The position numbers were made by a program, and so were the translations under genes. Under the pieces are notes generated by a model. It did no database searches, was not told where the DNA came from, and saw nothing but the letters and a program-made list of their open reading frames with translations. From assembly GCA_029560585.1 (NCBI GenBank), contig JAKQKQ010000024.1:24633-88632 (forward strand): a stretch of 64,000 nucleotides of DNA, given 5' to 3'. This stretch comes from Verrucomicrobiota bacterium (GTDB lineage Bacteria > Verrucomicrobiota > Verrucomicrobiia > JADLBR01). Below are positions 36,672 through 46,287 of this stretch, one piece after another; position 1 is the stretch's first letter; each line of letters begins with the position of its first letter.

Positions 36672-38285
36672 ATGAAGATCTTACTGGTGGGTCTTGACGG
36701 TCCTACCGCCGCGTTGGTGGGCGGCTGGCTCAGCGAGATGGGGCATGGCGTGGAGTCCTGCGCATTGGGCGAGGAGAGGTTGGCGGCCAATCGTGGGCGG
36801 CCCGATGTGATTTTGATGCGGACTGATGCGCCCGAAGCATTGACACAATTTGCGGGGTGGCTCAGGGCGCGGCATCGGCTGGCGGAAGCTCGCATGATGG
36901 CCGTTTTGCCTGAGGCCGGCAAGCCGGGCGCGGTGGAGTACCTCCGGGCCGGGGCGAACGAGGTTCTGGCGTCTCCGATTGCCCGGGTAGATCTTGGGGT
37001 TCGACTTGCCATCATCGGGGCCGAAGGCGGGCTACGGGCGCAGCTTGCGCGCGCCGAGAGCGCGGCCGCTGCGGCGAAGGCGGAGTTGGACGGGCTCAAG
37101 AAGAACGCCTCGGATGCCGCGGCGGCCGCGGCAGAGGCGGAGCGGGAGAGGGGACGGTTGGCCGAAGATCTTGTGCGGGCGAGGGCCGAGTTGAAGGAGG
37201 AGGCTGCCCGGTCGACCGATTTGGACCGCAACTTGGAAGACGTCAGGAGGCGGCTCGAGAAGGCCCTGGGGGATCTTTCGGCGGAAACAAAGCGCGGGTC
37301 GGATCTCTTGGTGAGAGCGGGGCGCGCGGCACTGCTCGAAAAGGAGGTGGAAGATCTCCGGACTGCGCTCGCGGATTTGCACGAGAAGACCAAGGCATCC
37401 GAGGCGCGGGCATCGACGGATGGCGCGATGGCCGAGGCGTTGGACAAGGCGCGGAGCGAACTGCGGGCGCTGAGGGTGGAGTTCGGTGAGGCGCAACGCC
37501 TGCCGATGCGTTTGTGTGAGGCGGTGGGCTCGGCCCTGCCGGAGGGGCTGTTGCTCCTGGAGCAAACCCCGGAGAAAAGCGAGCCCACGGTGGTCTTTGC
37601 AAATCCTGGCTTCGAGTTGCTCACAGGCCGGAAGCGGGGAGACCAGATGGGCGAACCCCTGTGGTTTTCTGCGACGGATGTCGATCTGGACTGGAAATCC
37701 AGGCAGCCGTCCATGTTCCATCGGGAGGAGCCCAAGGAGGGCGGGGGCACGCGACGATTGCGCGCCGAGGTGTTGCCGGTGCCGGGCGTCGTGGGGGGGC
37801 GGGCGCTCTGGGTGATGATCCTCACTGAGGAGGTGACGCAAGTCCTAGTGCGAGCGCAAGGCACGTCCTTGTCGGCGAAACTCTCGACCCAGACGCTGCC
37901 ATCGGCCGCGGGAGCCGGGGCGCGGAGGGTGCTGCTGGTGCGAGACGCGGGACCGTTGAACCCGCGGCTGGCGGGCGTGCTGCGCGATTCGGGCTTTCAG
38001 GTTTCCATCGGGGAACCGAACAGCGGTGTGATGGAAAAGGCGCAGGAGGGTGATTTCGATCTCGTGGTACTTGAGATCAACCGGCCGGGATCAGGGGGGC
38101 CGGGCATGCTGCGACTGATGAGGCAGCGACTGCCGAAACAACGGGTCATGGTCGTCAGCCGCCTGCTCACCCTGAGGCAGAAGCAGGAGGTGGAGCGCCT
38201 CGCTGTCGATGACATCTTGACCGAGGAATTGAGCGGTTCGGAATTATTGAAGCGGGTCGAGGCGGTGCTCGCGGCGGTCGGGTGA
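36672..38285 (+). CDS. Two degenerate receiver domains joined by coiled coil and PAS-like region
   Basis: No enzyme or DNA-binding domain is seen. An N-terminal receiver-like domain spans residues 1-120 (MKILLVGLDGPTAALVGGWL); where the phospho-acceptor Asp is expected, DVILMR puts Arg at position 50. A long Ala/Glu-rich coiled coil covers about 125-270. A PAS-like domain (about 295-400) contains PTVVFANPGFELLTGRKRGD. A C-terminal receiver-like domain (about 417-537) has Glu468 at the acceptor site (LVVLEINRPG), a natural mimic of the phosphorylated state. It looks like a scaffold or signalling adaptor rather than a phosphorelay protein. Neighbours are an OmpA-domain membrane protein and an N-acetylmuramoyl-alanine amidase. 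Confidence 0.75.
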   Translation: MKILLVGLDGPTAALVGGWLSEMGHGVESCALGEERLAANRGRPDVILMRTDAPEALTQFAGWLRARHRLAEARMMAVLPEAGKPGAVEYLRAGANEVLASPIARVDLGVRLAIIGAEGGLRAQLARAESAAAAAKAELDGLKKNASDAAAAAAEAERERGRLAEDLVRARAELKEEAARSTDLDRNLEDVRRRLEKALGDLSAETKRGSDLLVRAGRAALLEKEVEDLRTALADLHEKTKASEARASTDGAMAEALDKARSELRALRVEFGEAQRLPMRLCEAVGSALPEGLLLLEQTPEKSEPTVVFANPGFELLTGRKRGDQMGEPLWFSATDVDLDWKSRQPSMFHREEPKEGGGTRRLRAEVLPVPGVVGGRALWVMILTEEVTQVLVRAQGTSLSAKLSTQTLPSAAGAGARRVLLVRDAGPLNPRLAGVLRDSGFQVSIGEPNSGVMEKAQEGDFDLVVLEINRPGSGGPGMLRLMRQRLPKQRVMVVSRLLTLRQKQEVERLAVDDILTEELSGSELLKRVEAVLAAVG

Positions 38286-38323
38286 GGGCACCCGATTCTT
38301 GGGCCGCTGGTCGGCCATGCCGC

Positions 38324-38351
38324 TTGACGACTCCCGGATCGCTGGCATTAT
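38324..38351 (+). promoter_or_regulatory. Candidate sigma-70-type promoter of the amidase gene
   Basis: TTGACG (38324-38329) and CATTAT (38346-38351) are separated by 16 bases and lie just ahead of the ATG at 38361. A start about 7 bases after the -10 box would fall at or beside the ATG, giving almost no leader. An in-frame TAA at 38355-38357 rules out an earlier translation start. Based on matches to consensus only. Confidence 0.45.
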
Positions 38352-38360
38352 CAGTAAGTT

Positions 38361-39521
38361 ATGTGGGTGACCACGCTGCAGGCCGCCGTGGCGGGGCTAT
38401 ATCTTGGTGCGGTGCCCGCGCCTGGGACCTGGAATTGGAATCTCTTCGAACTCGAAGGGCGGGATTACGTTTCGGTGGATCAGGTGGCGGAGTTCTACCG
38501 GCTGCCTCAGCCGGCCCGGAGCGGCGACTCGGTCAAACTCGGCACGGGTGACAAGGGCGTGGAGCTTTGGGTGTCTCGCAAGGAGGCGGTGGTCAACGGG
38601 GTACGATTCTCGCTGTGTTTTCCGGTGACCGAGCACCGCGGGCAGCCGATGCTTTCGCGCAAAGATCTGGTGAAGGTTTTCGAACCGCTGATGCGTCCGG
38701 AGCGGATTCCCTTTGGCAAGGCCTTCAAGACCGTCGTGATAGATGCCGGCCACGGCGGCGGCGACCGGGGCGCGCGGAGCCGATGGAGCACGGAGGAGGC
38801 GCAGCTGACATTGAGTGTCGCCAAGCGCCTCAGGCCCCTTCTGGAGGCGGCGGGTTTCAAAGTCGTGATGACGCGCATCCGCGACGAATTCAAGGAACTG
38901 GCGGACAGGGCCGCGGTGGCGGAAAACTACGAGAACAGCATCTTCGTCAGCCTCCATTTCAACTCTGGGGATTCTGCGGCGCGGGGCGTGGAGACGTACG
39001 CGCTGGCGCCGGCGGGCTCGCCGTCGACGGCGTCCGAGAGGTTGCGGATGTCTGATTTCCAGTCGTTCGCCGGCAACGCGAATGACGGCAACAACGTGCT
39101 GCTGGCGGCTGCGGTCCACCGGCGCATGAGCCAGCTTTGGGGCAATGCAAAGTTGGACCGGGGCGTGAAGAGGGCCCGTTTCGTGGTGTTGTACCAGTGC
39201 AAGCGTCCCTCGATTCTGATCGAGGGGGGGTTCGTCTCAAATCCAGAAGACGGGAAGTTGATCTCCAACCCCGATTTCCAATTGCGGATGGCCGAGCACA
39301 TCAAGCTCGGAATCCTCGATTACCAGTCGCTCCTGAACGAGGGCGTCCAGTACGAGCCGGGCATGATGATCGTGATGAATCGCGAGGCCGAGGCGGTGGA
39401 AGTGCCGATGGTCGAAACATCGCCGACGGCGATGATCCCGAGGGGTGGGCTGCCGATCACGACGGTGGCCATCGGGACGAACATCCTGGATGTTACGCCG
39501 TTCCGCCCGGTGGATTTCTAG
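38361..39521 (+). CDS. N-acetylmuramoyl-L-alanine amidase (Amidase_3)
   Basis: Zinc amidase that cleaves the stem peptide from muramic acid during wall remodelling. An N-terminal region of about 110 residues (FELEGRDYVSVDQVAEFYRL) resembles a copper-amine-oxidase-N-like or AMIN-like targeting domain. The catalytic domain starts at FKTVVIDAGHGGGDRGA with the first zinc His. It includes a Glu ligand in STEEAQLTL, the second His in FVSLHFNSGD and the catalytic Glu in SILIEGGFVSNPED. No convincing signal peptide is seen at the chosen start, which is odd for an enzyme acting in the periplasm. It follows the OmpA-domain and receiver-like genes, so an envelope-remodelling module is plausible. Confidence 0.88.
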   Translation: MWVTTLQAAVAGLYLGAVPAPGTWNWNLFELEGRDYVSVDQVAEFYRLPQPARSGDSVKLGTGDKGVELWVSRKEAVVNGVRFSLCFPVTEHRGQPMLSRKDLVKVFEPLMRPERIPFGKAFKTVVIDAGHGGGDRGARSRWSTEEAQLTLSVAKRLRPLLEAAGFKVVMTRIRDEFKELADRAAVAENYENSIFVSLHFNSGDSAARGVETYALAPAGSPSTASERLRMSDFQSFAGNANDGNNVLLAAAVHRRMSQLWGNAKLDRGVKRARFVVLYQCKRPSILIEGGFVSNPEDGKLISNPDFQLRMAEHIKLGILDYQSLLNEGVQYEPGMMIVMNREAEAVEVPMVETSPTAMIPRGGLPITTVAIGTNILDVTPFRPVDF

Positions 39522-39565
39522 TGTCGCTGGTCGGGTGACATGGGCGGGTTTGTCTGAGGGTTATC

Positions 39566-40315
39566 ATGGGGCAGGAATGTCGAGCGGCGGGGGGGCGGGA
39601 GAATCCATGGCTGAGCCTGCTGCTGAACATAGTCGTCCCCGTTGCGGTGCTGAATAAGCTGAGCGAGCCGGGTCGGCTGGGGCCGTCGGGCGCCCTGATG
39701 CTGGCGCTGGTGTTCCCATTGAGTTACGGTGTCTGGGATCGGATCAAGAGGCGACAATGGAATCCCATGTCGCTGATCGGCCTTGCGAGCATCCTGCTCA
39801 CGGGTGGCATAGGCCTGCTGCGGCTGGATCGGATGTGGATTGCGGTTAAGGAAGCGGCGATCCCGCTTGTGTTCGGAGGGGCCGTGCTGGGTTCACTCAG
39901 GACGCGGAAGCCACTGGTCCGATCCCTGCTGCTCAATCCGTCGGTGATCGACATCGGGGCCGTGGAGCGCGCGCTGGCCGAGCGAGATGCGCGGGCGGAT
40001 TTCGATGCGCTGCTGGTCCGGGGTTCGTGGATGGTGGCGGCGTCTTTTCTGTTGAGCGCCTGCCTCAACTTCGCCCTTGCCACTTGGGTCTTGCAAAGCA
40101 ATCCGGGGACGCCCGAGTTCAACCAGGAGTTGGGCCGGATGACGGCCCTGAGCCTCCCGGTGATCACCCTGCCGTGTCTCGTGGTGACAGTGGTTGCGCT
40201 GTGGTACATCCTCAGGGGCTTGGAGCGGGCGACGGGGCTCGCGCTCGATGTGATTCTGCATGGCGCCTCGCCCCGAGCGTCGGCCGACACTGCCGACGAG
40301 GCATCCCCCCGGTAA
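39566..40315 (+). CDS. VC0807-like integral membrane protein
   Basis: Multi-pass inner-membrane protein of unknown function. About six hydrophobic segments are visible: SLLLNIVVPVAVLNKL, GALMLALVFPLSYGVW, PMSLIGLASILLTGGIGLL, EAAIPLVFGGAVLGSL, WMVAASFLLSACLNFALATW and LSLPVITLPCLVVTVVALWY. The opening NPWLSLLLNIVVPVAVLNKL and the FPLSYGVWD stretch match the VC0807 family as I recall it. The C-terminal tail is polar. The gene ends 4 bases from the stop of the convergent TadZ-like gene. Role unknown; it may be co-expressed with the amidase upstream (44-base gap). Confidence 0.65.
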   Translation: MGQECRAAGGRENPWLSLLLNIVVPVAVLNKLSEPGRLGPSGALMLALVFPLSYGVWDRIKRRQWNPMSLIGLASILLTGGIGLLRLDRMWIAVKEAAIPLVFGGAVLGSLRTRKPLVRSLLLNPSVIDIGAVERALAERDARADFDALLVRGSWMVAASFLLSACLNFALATWVLQSNPGTPEFNQELGRMTALSLPVITLPCLVVTVVALWYILRGLERATGLALDVILHGASPRASADTADEASPR

Positions 40316-40319
40316 GCAC

Positions 40320-41759
40320 TCAGGCGCCGTCGTTGTCGTTTTGGGTCAGGTGGAGGACTCGTTTCCACCACGGGGCGGGCGCCGGATGGAGATTGCCCAG
40401 GAGGCGCCGGGCGACCGCGCGCACCGCCTTGGACAACGGCTTGTTGGGGGCCGTCATGACGAAGGGGACGCCCTTGTTGACGGACTCGATGGCCGTGGTG
40501 GGGTCAAAAGGCAGGACGCAGGCGACCGGTGAGTTGAGTATGCGCTCCGCATCCGCCAACTGGATCAGGGGGAGTTCGCTCTCGCTGACCAGGACGGTCA
40601 CGATCCGCGCGGGGTCCAGTCCGTCCTGGGTTAATTCGTCGATGAAGGCGGCGCCCTGCTGGAGGCGTATGAGGTCGAATCCGATCATGACCACGATCGC
40701 GTCGGTCATGTCGAGCATGGAGCGGGCCGAGCCGGTTAGGCCGGCCGGGGTATCGACGATGGTGAACTCGTGTTGCTCGCGGGTGAAATTCACGAGCCGC
40801 TGAATGAAATAGGGCGTGAGGGAGTCGTTCTGGAGCGTGCCAGAGCGGGGCGCCGGGATGATGTTGACCCCGGTGGAGTGGCGGACCAGGACGTTGCCGA
40901 TCATCTCGCGCTCGATGTCCTCGGCGGCCAGGGCGAGGTCGCCGACGCTGTAGTGGGGATGGATGTCCAGCAGGGAGGCGATGTCGCCGCCGTCGCTGTT
41001 CAGGTCGACGAGGCAGACGGAGTGATCGCGCGTTGCGAGGGAGACGGCGAGGTTGCACGCCAGCAGGCTGCGGCCGCAGCCACCCCTCGGGCCCGTGCAG
41101 ACCACGACCTTGCGCTGGCTAGCGACAACCGTGGGCTCCTGCGTCGGGACCGATTTTGACGCGATATGTGATCGCAGGGTATGCTGGTGTTCGGTCACGT
41201 GATTGAGTTGTTCCAGGAGACTGTCCAGAGGGGCGGGGTAGGTAATGAACCCCGCGATCCCGGCGTGCAGGAGGTCTCTCCAGCGGGTGTCCACCCGGAT
41301 CCATCCGGTCGTCATGAGGATCACCGAGACCTCGGGCAGCTCATCGGCGAGGGTCTCGGCGACCCTGAGGCAATCCACCACCTGGACGGTGTCCTTGAGC
41401 AAGACCACGTCGGGCGTGTGCCGGCGGGCTAGGTTCAGGCATTCCGCGCCATCCCGGGCGACCCCCACCAGCTCCATCGATATCCGCTGGGATAACGCCC
41501 AGTGGAGACTGGCCGATTCGTTCCTGTCGTCATCGACGATCAGGATTCGCACCGAATGACGCGCGGCACCCACCGCCGAACCGGTACCGCTCATTGAACG
41601 GGTTTCGGTGTGCCTCTTCGGCGTCGGCGGGGGCACCGCGGCCACGCGCACCTCCCCAGACGGGCCATCCGCGCTATGGCCGTTCAAAGCCTCGGAAAGC
41701 TCCGGGATGACGGCCGTCTCCACCCGCGACGGCACCTCGACATTGCGCGTCCCTAGCAT
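40320..41759 (-). CDS. TadZ/CpaE-like protein: atypical receiver + ParA-like ATPase
   Basis: TadZ/CpaE proteins localise Tad pilus machinery at the pole. Residues 1-65 are unstructured. A receiver domain spans about 68-190 (VRILIVDDDRNESASLHWAL), but the acceptor Asp is replaced by Lys122 in DVVLLKDTVQ, so it cannot be phosphorylated conventionally. The ParA/MinD-like domain follows, with the degenerate P-loop GPRGGCGRS (223-231) lacking both lysines of a deviant Walker A, then LVDLNSDGGDIASLLDI and FTIVDTPAGLTGSARS. This degeneracy is known in TadZ. GAGGG precedes the ATG by 6-7 bases. No tadA, tadB, tadC or flp gene is nearby, so it is an orphan in this window. Confidence 0.85.
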   Translation of the reverse strand: MLGTRNVEVPSRVETAVIPELSEALNGHSADGPSGEVRVAAVPPPTPKRHTETRSMSGTGSAVGAARHSVRILIVDDDRNESASLHWALSQRISMELVGVARDGAECLNLARRHTPDVVLLKDTVQVVDCLRVAETLADELPEVSVILMTTGWIRVDTRWRDLLHAGIAGFITYPAPLDSLLEQLNHVTEHQHTLRSHIASKSVPTQEPTVVASQRKVVVCTGPRGGCGRSLLACNLAVSLATRDHSVCLVDLNSDGGDIASLLDIHPHYSVGDLALAAEDIEREMIGNVLVRHSTGVNIIPAPRSGTLQNDSLTPYFIQRLVNFTREQHEFTIVDTPAGLTGSARSMLDMTDAIVVMIGFDLIRLQQGAAFIDELTQDGLDPARIVTVLVSESELPLIQLADAERILNSPVACVLPFDPTTAIESVNKGVPFVMTAPNKPLSKAVRAVARRLLGNLHPAPAPWWKRVLHLTQNDNDGA

Positions 41760-41974
41760 GGATTCCCTCGAGTTAAAAAAGTTAGCGCCGCTTCGCTTCG
41801 ACAGTCCTTTCGTCCGTATGGATCGTTCGTCTCAGCAGGACCAAATAACGCCCACAAAAGGACGTTTGTCAAGATAAAATCGCGATTGCACGCACGATTC
41901 GAGCAATGAAATCGCTTATGAAATGGGCCAGTTACTTGGGTTCGAAGGAGTTGCGGAGTGAGTATTGAGGATCG

Positions 41975-44168
<2,194 letters not shown>

Positions 44169-44274
44169 GCCTATGAGCAACGATGATGCCAGAATGAACT
44201 GGAGTCAAGGAGCGTCCGGCGGCCCGCGGGCGCTGGGCGGCGCCGATTCTATTGTGGGTTTCGATCCGGGTTGC

Positions 44275-46014
44275 ATGCGCGCGGGCGCGCGACAGAGTAG
44301 GGGTGTGCACGCCCGGGCATACATCGTGACGGTTGTTTTGTGGCTTTTTGCCGGAGGCGCGCCGACCCTTGGTGTCGTGGGCGCGGCGGCGGTCGGGCCG
44401 TCGGGCTCACGGATGTTGCCTTGGCGTGACGAGGCGGACATCGGGCCGGACGCGGCGAGGCTTCGTCGCACACTCGCGGAGCTTTGCGTCACGGAGTTGC
44501 GGGACATCTCTTTCGAGGGAAATCTCGTGGGTGCCGTGCACACACTTGGGGAGGCCTATCGGCGGGCTAGGGGCAGAGGGTTGTCGCTCCTGATCAGGGC
44601 CGGCGAAGGGCGGAGGTTCTCGGGCGCCGGGGGTCCCCATGTGCGCATGAAGCATCGGTCCACGACGGTGGCGAGGGCGATGGATGACCTCTGCCGGCAG
44701 GCGGATCTGTTCTGGGAGGTCACGCCCATCGGGATCGTTTGTTTTGACGCGTGGAATCTGGAGCAATCGCGGAGGCGGATGGCACCCGGTGATCTGGCGC
44801 GGGCTGAGGCGGAGTTGGTCGAGGCACAGAAGGCGGGTGATGAGGCGGGGGTCTGGCGGCGCGCCGAGGCATGTGCTTGGGCTTACGCCCATAGGAATGG
44901 AGGGACCGAAGAGCCCGGTCCGTTCCTGGAAGTGTCCGAGGGTGTGGCCCCTTTGAGCGCGGAGGAGGTGCGGCGGGGTTTTGATTCCCACCTCCAGGAG
45001 CTGAAAAAGCGGAAGTGGTGGGCGGTGGGGCTCGATCCGACGCGGACCGGCCGGTTGCCGCGCGAGGTGGGTATCGCGATCCAGGGGTGCGTGGGGGCAG
45101 AGCGCGCGAAATTGCCGTGCTGGGAGGAGGGGCTGCAATTCGCGAGGGAGGCGGCCGATTACATAATGTGGACGCAAAACTGCGGCGGCAAGGGGGTTGT
45201 TCCGTTCCCGCTTTGTCGCAGTGGTGATGCGGCATTTGTGTCCGCCGGGGGCTTCATCTCGCGCGTCGCATCAAACACCGGGGCATCGCACAATGGCTGG
45301 GTGGTCGATGACCTGGGCGATGGCAGCCTTCAGGTGGACAATAGCCATTGCGGGGTGGCGCTCTACGAACTCTACGAGGCAACAAAGGAACCCAAGTTCT
45401 TTGATATGGCCTGCGAGGCTGCGGGCTGGGCGATGGTCGAGCCAATCGCGCCGAACTGGGTGTATAATGGCATGACCGTTTATCTGCTGGGCTGGGCCTA
45501 CGATGCGACCGGCGATAACCGCTATCTTGAATCGGCCCGACGAAGGCTGCGGCTGGGGATCTTGCCCGGGCAGGTCCTGCGAGGGCCGCTCGCCGGGCGG
45601 TGGGCCGATCCGCGGAATTCGGGCGCCGCCGAGCATTTCACGTTTGTACTCGCCCTGGCCCAGTGGCTGGCAGCCATTCCAAGGGATGATCCGGATCGGG
45701 CGATGTGTGCCGGGGCGATGCGGGCGGCGCTGAAGGCATGGCAGGCGGAATTGACGGCCGGCAAACTGCCGGATACGGACTGTGTCCTGGACGCGCTCGT
45801 GGCGGTCGAGCGAGTCCGGTTGCTCCAGTCCGATTTGACGGATTTCGACGACTGTGGCGTGACGGAGGCACTGGGGCGCTATGAGCGCGTTGGGGCCGAG
45901 GCGCTCCGGGCAGGCAGGCTTGCGTTTGGGCCGAGTGCCTGGGCGCGACTGCTGGAATTGAAAGCGCGCGGGCCTCGCCTCGAGCGTCCGCGTTTCAGGG
46001 TGAAACGCCGTTGA
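44275..46014 (+). CDS. Secreted protein: STN-like domain + alpha/alpha-toroid (lyase/hydrolase-like)
   Basis: I do not recognise the exact family. From ATG 44275 the product has 579 residues. A signal peptide (AYIVTVVLWLFAGGAPTLGV) is followed at about 70-160 by a region resembling the secretin/TonB short N-terminal (STN) domain: LRDISFEGNLVGAVHTLGEA then TTVARAMDDLCRQADLFWEV and TPIGIVCFDA. From about 225 the sequence looks like an alpha/alpha toroid of glycoside hydrolases and pectate lyases (CWEEGLQFAREAADYIMW; GVALYELYEATKEPKFFDMA; YLLGWAYDATGDNRYLESAR; AAEHFTFVLALAQWLAAI). GTG 44305 is an alternative start; the frame remains open far upstream, through the riboswitch, without homology. 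It is divergent from thiC. Confidence 0.6.
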   Translation: MRAGARQSRGVHARAYIVTVVLWLFAGGAPTLGVVGAAAVGPSGSRMLPWRDEADIGPDAARLRRTLAELCVTELRDISFEGNLVGAVHTLGEAYRRARGRGLSLLIRAGEGRRFSGAGGPHVRMKHRSTTVARAMDDLCRQADLFWEVTPIGIVCFDAWNLEQSRRRMAPGDLARAEAELVEAQKAGDEAGVWRRAEACAWAYAHRNGGTEEPGPFLEVSEGVAPLSAEEVRRGFDSHLQELKKRKWWAVGLDPTRTGRLPREVGIAIQGCVGAERAKLPCWEEGLQFAREAADYIMWTQNCGGKGVVPFPLCRSGDAAFVSAGGFISRVASNTGASHNGWVVDDLGDGSLQVDNSHCGVALYELYEATKEPKFFDMACEAAGWAMVEPIAPNWVYNGMTVYLLGWAYDATGDNRYLESARRRLRLGILPGQVLRGPLAGRWADPRNSGAAEHFTFVLALAQWLAAIPRDDPDRAMCAGAMRAALKAWQAELTAGKLPDTDCVLDALVAVERVRLLQSDLTDFDDCGVTEALGRYERVGAEALRAGRLAFGPSAWARLLELKARGPRLERPRFRVKRR

Positions 46015-46023
46015 AGGCTTGAT

Positions 46024-46070
46024 CCCAGAACCCGGAATTTCACAGCCGGCAGGCTGTGAAACATCCGAGC
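46024..46070 (-). repeat. REP-like palindrome (copy C)
   Basis: Reverse-orientation copy of the palindromic head found at 8327 and 63861: the arms CCCGGAATTTCACAGCC and GGCTGTGAAACATCCGAG flank a 4-base loop, followed on the reverse strand by GGTTCTGGG. It lies between the convergent toroid-protein and serS genes. Confidence 0.8.
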
Positions 46071-46125
46071 CAGATCCCATCCGGCGGCTGCCGGACCACC
46101 GGGGAGGAAAATCGTAGCGAAGCCG

Positions 46126-46258
46126 ATCGCCAAAGGCGATTTTACCAACATTCCGGCTTCGGCCCTCGCTCGGCCGCCACGGGCGGGACGCCCGTGCCAC
46201 AGGACCGTGGCATGGGCATCTTGCCCATGGCCCGCCGCCGAAGGGCGCAAGCCCTTCG
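46126..46258. repeat. Cluster of four short hairpins between convergent genes
   Basis: Four perfect inverted repeats follow one another: ATCGCC/GGCGAT (46126-46140), CACGGGC/GCCCGTG (46178-46196), CATGGGCA/TGCCCATG (46211-46229) and CGAAGGGC/GCCCTTCG (46239-46258). The motifs resemble short intergenic palindromes I recall as common in Verrucomicrobia and Planctomycetes genomes. Position between two convergent stops suits a role as a bidirectional transcription end, though no U-runs follow. Confidence 0.7.
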
Positions 46259-46287
46259 CTACGCAGTCGATTCGCCCTATTTTCGAA

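Noticed and set aside
36071..37864. Reverse-strand open frame of 597 codons opposite the OmpA-domain and receiver-like genes
   Set aside because: Ser/Arg/Ala-rich shadow of two better-supported proteins.
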